Shown here in pieces: positions 23,101 to 32,100 of a stretch of 64,000 nt of DNA. The stretch comes from Oegoconia quadripuncta (lineage: Eukaryota > Arthropoda > Insecta > Lepidoptera > Autostichidae): assembly GCA_949316235.1 (NCBI GenBank), contig OX438748.1:3599001-3663000 (forward strand), given 5' to 3'. Under the pieces are notes generated by a model, which did no database searches, was not told where the DNA came from, and saw only the letters and a list, made by a program, of their open reading frames with translations. Position 1 is the stretch's first letter. Every line of letters starts with the position of its first letter. Made by a program: the position numbers and the translations under genes.

Positions 23101-26100
23101 GCCCATTGCCAGTGCAGTATATTAAACCTTCGAACATATTGATAACCTAGTTCCGGATTCTATCTCACAAAATATTTAAGGAAATTAATGTCACCTTTAG
23201 GCGGACGCGAACACCGATCGGTGTCCAAAATACTTTTATACCTTCAACACTCGCGAACACGGATCGGTGTCGGCGGTACACCCGACTTTCAACTCTCAAT
23301 TGTAATGATTATAGAGTTCCAATTCCTTTGGACTGTGTTTGAACTTGTTCTCTATTAAATTCCGCATCCAATAATGTGCGCCATGTCATGTTAGCTATGA
23401 TATTTAGTCTGTATTTGCGAAAATATTTTTTTTCTCTTTGGGTGGGAGTATAGGCATAGAATTCCAACTACTGTTTTTTATTAGAACAGGCTTAGGAACC
23501 TGGCCATAGAGCTTCCAATTCTCATAACAATTTATTGAATTACCCGTTTTTTTAAGAAAAACATGAAATAAATCTGTACTTTCCGTAAAAATACCAATTA
23601 TATCGTGGATATAGGTATACCTACATATTACAACTCGTAACATTTTTCTGATTTTTTGTATTATAGCTGTAGTAGTGTTCATTCATTATATCCATAGATA
23701 ATATATTCCCGTAGCTATAGCTTTTCACAGATTACAAATACACCCAGTAGAAGAGTATCTATAAACGTTTTTAACACCGCAGGTATTTTCGAAAATTTGA
23801 CAGGCGCGCCGAGATACTTGACCCGCGGAATTATAAAAAGGGAAGAGAGGACATAGAGGTAACAATGACTTCTCAATACATTTATGAGAATTTGTTATAT
23901 GCAAAAAAAAATATAACCTTATTCGCTAAAAATAGTGATAGGCACAATGTTAATACAAGGAATAAGAACCAGTTATCAGTTTATGTTAGCCGACTTCATA
24001 AAGTTAGTAAATCGTTCAAAGGGCAATGTATACGCTTTTATAATAAGGTTCCAGTAGACATTCAAAATTTGCCTTTAAATAAATTTAAAGCAATCATAAA
24101 ACAGAAATTATTAGCAAAAGGCTATTATAAAATCACTGACTATTTGAATGATAAGCAAGCATGGACATAGCTGTCTTATTATTTATATAATTATGAAATC
24201 ACAAATTGTAACCCATAATCTTTAAAAGAGCAACCCTAGAGTTTCTTGCTTGTTCTTCTCTGGGGAGTCAGCTTTGTGAATGAGCCGTAAATTTAATGTA
24301 ATATTAATAGTGACGTTTTCAAGTGATAATTTTATCCTATGAAATAAAATATATTGATTTGATTTGATTTGAAAATTGCTCCATATAGCATACTGATTTT
24401 AATCTTGAACCTAAAAAATATTAAACATAAATCAATTTTTCACATAATTTATATAAAATTAAACAAAAATTGGAATGTAAATGGATTTCCGTTCATGGAA
24501 CATTACTGTGTTAAAACTTGATAGGTGTAATATTGTCCTCCTCCGTGGCGCAATGTAAACAACTTAGGGTACAAAGTAGGGTATTTTTAAATGCCCATCT
24601 AGCTATTACGATCTTATTTGCCGCTAAGGATAGGCATTATTTTCTTCTTCCATTTCCCGCTATCAGCCGTCATTATGCTTAGCTTACTGACCAAATTGAA
24701 TACATATTATGACAATTGTATGTTTGTATATTGTTAAAAACATAACAATAGGAATGCACAAGTACCTAGATAATACCATGTTGGTGGTGCCAAGAGAAAA
24801 GTCAATTATACGAATTCCCACTCGTCGCCTCGTCAATTTGATGATATCGAAATAGACAGATGTCGATTCCCCAAATTCCATTAGGCCAACCAGAGGCAGA
24901 GGTGTTAATGGAATGGAATGGAATCGATATACGATGCCAAAAGTTTGCAGCGAAAATTTGCTACAGTATAAATTGCATGCTACAGTTGGATTGTTGTATT
25001 ATAGCTTTTACATAGAAGACTATAAAGGCATTCGTGTCAATTCGGATGTACACCAACTAAACTAAACTAAACTAAAACCAGTTTTAAAATAGTACTGTCT
25101 CTTTCTCCCTGGGATAGTACGATGCGATGGCACCACTCCAAAACTGGTTTTAGTCCAGTCCAGTCCATTCCAGTCCAGTCCAGTCCAGTCCAGTCCAGTC
25201 AAGTCCAGTCCAGTCCAGTCCAGTCCAGTCCAGTCCAGTCCAGTCCAGTCCAGTCCAGTCTAGTTTAGTTTAGTTTAGTTTAGTTTAGTTTAGTTTAGTT
25301 GGTGTACATCCGAATCGACACTATTGCACAGCTGATGAAGTTTCGGCACTTGTTTTTAAGTGAAACAAGAACCTAATGTTCCAATATTATAAGCTAACAA
25401 TGTAGCAATTGTGCGTTTACTTTTTTTAGTCAGATACAATGTATCTTTTGTCAGATACGAGCAGCTGATACTGAAAATATTTTTATTTTGCAAAAGAGGG
25501 CAGTCCGGGCTATATATAATCTGAGTCTCTTCTCTATATGACTCTCTTCGGGACAGGTTCAACGAAATTAATATTTTAACTGTTCCTTCACAATTTATTT
25601 ACGAGAATATTATGTACGTACGAAAAAATATTTCTGCATTCCCAAAAAATTGCGATAAGCATAACTTAAATTTGAGACATAAGGACAAATTAGCCACCCC
25701 TGTGTTCAGACTGAGCAAAGTTAATACATCATTTATGGGACACTGTATACGCTTTTATAACCTTATACCTGAGAATATCATTAATCTAAATGAAAAACAA
25801 TTTAAAAACCATGTCAAAACAACATTAACAAAAAAAGGTTATTACAAAATTAGTGACTACCTGAATGACAAAAACGCTTGGTATACTTCGCCCAGCTCCC
25901 AAAAATTATAAAATTGTTGTTTGTAAAAAATGTTGTATACTTTTATATATATAAAAGAAAATGATCCTGTGGGTTTCTTGCGCCGCTTCTTTTCCCACAG
26001 ATGATTTCCCTTTCCGAAGCGGTGGTAGCTTGCACATACTGACTGACCGAAAAATGCTTAGCCCTATTTTTATTTCCAATAGATTTAAATTGACATTCAA

Positions 26101-29100
26101 CATATGATATCATGTATCTTACGTTGAAATAAAATGCTTTGAGTTTGAGTTTGAGTATTGAATAGAATCCACCCATTTCTTCTAAGACAAGGTCATAACA
26201 GGCAACTAAGAGATTTCCATCAAAAACATCTAAAGACTTGCACATTTCAATGGCGATGGGCTCGCTCCTTGTCATATGTACATTTCTGTATATTTCGACG
26301 ATGAGCCGTGGATGTTGCTTCAAGCAACAAAATGTTTGGAACACCTAAACGCTTTAGTTGAGGTTTCTCTGACCACCTGATTTGAGATAAAGTCGTGAAT
26401 TTATGTATATATGAATCAAGATAAACTTAACCTTCCTTTTTTTCAGCGTGAAGACAGAGCAAGTGCCAGGTGGTGCTGACAGCCTACTTCGTCTGGCCCG
26501 TGTGAACAGCAGTGACGGTGGAAATTACACCTGTGCAGTCAAAGGAGCCAGGTCTCACACAGTCTCCGTACATGTTCTCAACGGTATGAATAGAATAGAA
26601 TAGTTTATTTGCAAGAACATAGTTTATAAGGTCATAAATTAGTTTGAGGATCTTATGTTCTACCAGTGATGCGGCATGCAAAAATTTTATTAGTTAACTT
26701 ATTTTCTAATTAAGCATTATTCAGTTGTCAAATTTGATATTCAAAATTACAGATTCATACATTTATACAATACAATACAGATATTCTTTATAACCTAAAA
26801 TTTATATTTTTGATTTTATATGTTTAGAAGACATTATTATTGGTACATTTCTTTGACTAGGAGTCAAATAGTCAAGAAGATTTCTACATATCACAACTTC
26901 TACATATCAGAAGTCTACATATCACAAAATTATCACATTCATAGACACAGGTATATATTTAAAACTACTTATTAATCTTTGTGTTTCGTATCTAGAAATT
27001 CTTTGATTGAGTAGAAACTCTTCTCTAGTAGCCAATTTGAAATTCTTGTTTTGAACTGCTTGGGATGACACTTTTTTAGATCTGGAGGTAAATTATTAAA
27101 AATTCTAATTGCCATGCAGAAAGCATTATTCCTATAAATATCTATTCTGGCTGTAGGTAAATAGAGTCTGTCACCATGACGAGTAGTTCGCAATAATACG
27201 TCGCTGTGTTTATTGAAATATTCAGGGTGTTCTTTAACAAACATGACCATTTGTTTGATGTACATGCATGGAAGCGGTAGGACGTTGGTTATTTTAAATA
27301 GTGGCCTACATGGCTCCAGAAAATGAACATTGCATACGGCTCTCAAACACTTCTTTTGTAGAATAAATGCCCTTTGGGCGTCAACAGAATTACCCCATAT
27401 TATAAGTCCGTAATTGAGGATGGATGCCACGTGTCCATGATAAGCCGTCAGTGCCACTTCTTGCGATGTTATACTACTTAATCTACGTAAAGCAAATACA
27501 AATTTGTCCAGTCTTTCACATATATTTTCAATATGACATTTCCAATTGCAGAATTTGTCAATATGTACTCCGAGAAATTTCGTTGAATCTACTTCTTCAA
27601 TTTGCACTTTATTATACATTATATTAAGATTTATGTCAGTACCTCTGTTTGTTCTAAATTGTATTATATTAGTTTTATTAATGTTAATTTTAAGATTGTT
27701 TTTATCAAGCCAGTCACTTACAGTTTCTATAGTATTAGTTATTTCTATGTTTAAATTATCTGTTGTTTCCCCCTTTATTATGAGTGTAGTGTCATCAGCA
27801 AACATTACACAGTTATGTTTAATATGATTGGGCAAGTCGTTTATGTATAGCAAAAATAATAAGGGTGCCAAAATGCTGCCCTGTGGAACTCCACATCGGT
27901 TGAATCTGTAGTTAGATCTATATCTAATTAATTCACTACTAACTACCGTTTGTATTTCTACACATTGTTGTCTCTTTGACAGATAACTTTTGATCCAGTC
28001 GTATGCTTTGCCTCTGATACCATAACTTTCTAGCTTTCGTAGTAATGTTGGGTGATGAACGTAGTCAAATGCTTTAGTTAGGTCCAGAAACACCGCAGCA
28101 ATAGGGAACTTTTTATTTATTGCTTCAGTTATTATTTTGACAAAGTTGAAGCAGGCATGGGTAGTCGAGCTCCCTTTACGGAAGCCAAATTGGTTTTTAT
28201 TCAGAATTGAATTTGAATTCAGGAAGCATAATAATCTTTTAAGTATGACTTTTTCAAATATTTTTGAGATAACAGGTACTAGAGTTATAGGTCGATAATT
28301 GTTCAATGATGTTACGTCGCCCTTTTTATGTATGGGTTTGATAATTGACTGTTTCAGTCGATCCGGGTAGCAGCCCTGTTCGAGGGACAAATTTATTATA
28401 TGTGTCAGTGGTGTAGCAATCGATTGCGCGCAGCTTTTCAAGACCTTTGTGCTGATAGCATCTATACCCACGGAAGTACTATTATTCAAAGACATAATAA
28501 TTTTATATATTTCATCAGTGTCAGAAGGGGTCAGAAAAATTGTCTTAGGGTTAGTAGGAATAGGAAATTGTCTAGTATTAGTATCGTTAGTTCTTGTTGT
28601 CATTTGATTCGTCATGTCAATGAAAAAATTATTAAATAATTCTGCTATTTCTGAAGGGTCAGTATGTATTGCCTGGTCAATTTTGTCTTGGTATTGAGTT
28701 GTTTCCTCTTATGACAATAAATAATAATAATAATAAGACATTGCAGTATGCAATACGCATAATCTGCAACACACGCACACCGAAAAGATGGCTAAGTACA
28801 TGGATCTCCAAATTGAAGTGGAAACTCAGTGGAAGGTCGATACAGTCAAAATTATCCGAATCATCATTTCTACCACCGGCATAATACCCAAGACACTTCA
28901 CACCAGCCTCAACACACTAGACATTCATCCATCCATAGCCACACTACTACAAAAAGCAACAATCTTAAACACATGCAGACTAGTAAGGAAATTCCTCTCG
29001 TTTAATTGACATAACGTAGACTTATACACTTGGCTTAGGCCCGTGCAAAATTTTACCTCCTTGGAGAGATTAAACTAATATAAAGTAAAATAAAAATAAT

Positions 29101-32100
29101 AAATAGGAATATACCATTTACTTGGTTAATGCCCGTAAATGGTATGATAATACCAGCTCATACTGAGAAAAAGAAATTAAAAATAATAATAATAAATATC
29201 CTTAGACATACAAACAGCGCCATCTAGTTCCACAGTAAGCAACTATAGGCTTTGTAGTAACTATGATGACCTAGTATTTTTTTCTTCGTTAATCATATGT
29301 ATCAATTCCTGCGATTTTCAAAGCTATTTCCAAATTTGTTTTTTATTTGGAAAATGAAATAGTATTTCAAGGTTTCACATGAAATATTTCTTTAATTTCT
29401 GGGCTAAATCACATAATCACTTTCATACTTTCACACATAATTTCATGTGCTTCCAATAATCATTTATTAGATTCGCTGAAACTTTTATAAAGCGGTTACT
29501 TTTAAAAATCAACGCTGCCTATACTTAACTTAATGTTATCCGATAATACACACAAAGTTTAGCTAAATTTGGATTTGCCGTTCCCAAAAGAAAATCAAAA
29601 ATGTTTGTATGGAGAAAACAGTGTTAATGAAATTCTTCATACAAAACGCCAATTTCATAGGTAAAGACCTAATAGTATTTCAATGTACTCTTATTATTAA
29701 ACAACACGTAACCTTGGCAATAAGCTTAGTTACCATAACAATGTGACTGTTAAATACTGAATTAATAATATTAACTAATTTATGTTTCTGTTATACAAAA
29801 GTCACTTCAGATAATTTCATTATAACTTTTGTCGTTACTTCGCTTCGGCTAACAGCTTTGTGCGAATTTTAATTGCTCGCTCGGGTGAAAGTTGAGAATG
29901 CCATATTACGTGTACACGAGTATTGTGATTATTGGGCTTGTCGTTACAACTGTTGCAAATTAAGCCAATGATAATCATCTGCCTGAAAGGTAGGGTATTA
30001 ACCCTACCCACCACTGCAGCAAAACTATACACACAATGTGACCCTGCATTATGAAATGTACAGCGAAGCATTTGAGATTATTATCACTACCTCAAGGTAC
30101 TGGTATATCAAAGTTACTGTGCCAGTATGACACTATTTGTTTTAAGATTTTTGATGGATAATTTAGATTTTTGCATTCCTACTACTTTTTTAAGGTGCTA
30201 TTGTACAGTAAAGTTATAAAATATTAGTTCTCATTTTTATTTTTTAAGCAATGCAGCTCGACATTTTTAGCTAAAACACATGCATGCCTAACTATAACAT
30301 GCTTAGTTTTTTATCCATCAATCAGTCAACTGTGGCTAAAAAAGTATACCTAATTAAATATCATTTAGTATTTATTGTTATTAAGATACAAAATTATTTA
30401 CGTTTGTATTTTGTTGCTATTTTATAGATGTTATGTTTAAGTAGGTATATTTGTCTATTGATCTATGTATTTATGTGTATGTAAATATATCAAATTTATT
30501 CATGTAGTTTGTATCTGCATCCCTATTTAATACCGCACAACCTACCCATTTCAAATGTACTGTCCTTATACCCAAAGGTTGCCTGGAAGAGATCGCTTTT
30601 AGTGATAAGGTCGCCAAATTGTACATTCTATTCTTACCACTTTTCTGAAACTGTATTTTCTTTTCTGTTGTGCAATAAAGTGTATTTGTATTGTATTGTA
30701 ATTAAAAATAGAGTTTTCTAAAAAAATTAAGGCTAAGCCCTCTTTTATTTTAGGCTTAATTATTCAATATTACATATCTAATACACCTCTATAAGATAGC
30801 AATTATATAAGTCGGTTCTGAATTATATCTAGCTAAGTTAATTTTTTATCGTATTTTCCCTGGATTTTGCGGCCCCGCCGCTTTTGGCTTACGCAATTAA
30901 GTAATTTCAAACCCCATTTGTTTTAAGTAACTTTTGAGTGTTATCTACTAATAAATATTTTACTTTATCGGTTTATATAAAAACGTAAGATTTTAATTGA
31001 GAGTTCTCATATTATTTCCAATTTTATCTTTACTCTGGCCACGATATTCTCAAGAAAACTTCAACAAGACAAGTGTTTTGATTATAATTTTGCGGATAAC
31101 GTTTAAAGATTTCTTACAACGTAAGCGATTACGAGAAGCTATCGTACATGGTATAGTCTCCTTCGGTATCTGATTTAGATTAGTGAAGTTAAACTACATC
31201 TGACTTTGGATGAGTGACCACTAGTAGCCTTTACATTATGAGTGTTTCGATACAATCGGTCCTGATTCTTTTCAATTACTGATTATCAGGGGGACACTAT
31301 GGTCTGTCACATATGCGCCGATCTGTCCAGGGCACGCGAGTGGGTTATGACTCGTATACAGAATAAGAACAATTTATTATGAACACCATACACGATACAA
31401 AAACAAAGAAGTAGTAAATAATAGCTAAAAAAGAAATACAATTATAAATAAAATGTCACATGTTGCGGCGTGCACAAATGGGTTAGCACTCAGCTCATGC
31501 TGCGAGGAAACACAGCGCTGGTTTTCAGTGTTCCCAAATGACACACGGACGCTACATGATACCTTTGCTTGGGATGTGGCTTGCCTTGCAGTGGGATGTA
31601 AGGCTGTTTAATATGGGCGATTATTAAGTTATTTACTCCAGCAAGCCCGACATATTGTCTCAACACAACATTTCAAAGTTTACAGACAAAGCCCAGAGCC
31701 AAACGTTTATTTGGAACTAATATTTTCTCCAAATTTTCTTTATTTATTTAATTTTATGGCGTAATTATGTGGAATAGGCCACAAACGCAACCGTCAAATG
31801 ACACAATTAACGCTTTATTCAATGATGGTTTAAAAAAAAAACTAACTATACGGATACCTTCTATTTTTTCCTTACGGTAAAAACACTCATCCGGTATATC
31901 AACATAATGCTTCATTTCTCGCAGTTGATTGGATGTTAATAAGTCGCGAACAGTTGATAGAAACATTAGACTTTACAGCGGATAGCTAACTCATTGTGTG
32001 TGACCTCTTCTGCGCCTATAGTTGCTTCCTCATGTGAAATTCCGGTTCAGGAGTAAGAGAGACGCAAACCTTCGATCTCAGGACTTAGTAGAGAGACTAC

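Noticed and set aside
25152..25300. Telomere-type repeat
   Set aside because: Units are CAGTC and TAGTT, not the insect TTAGG, and they lie within a MITE arm.
26972..28615. Integrated virus or retrovirus
   Set aside because: RT motif order and C terminus are those of non-LTR elements; no protease, integrase, LTR or envelope seen.
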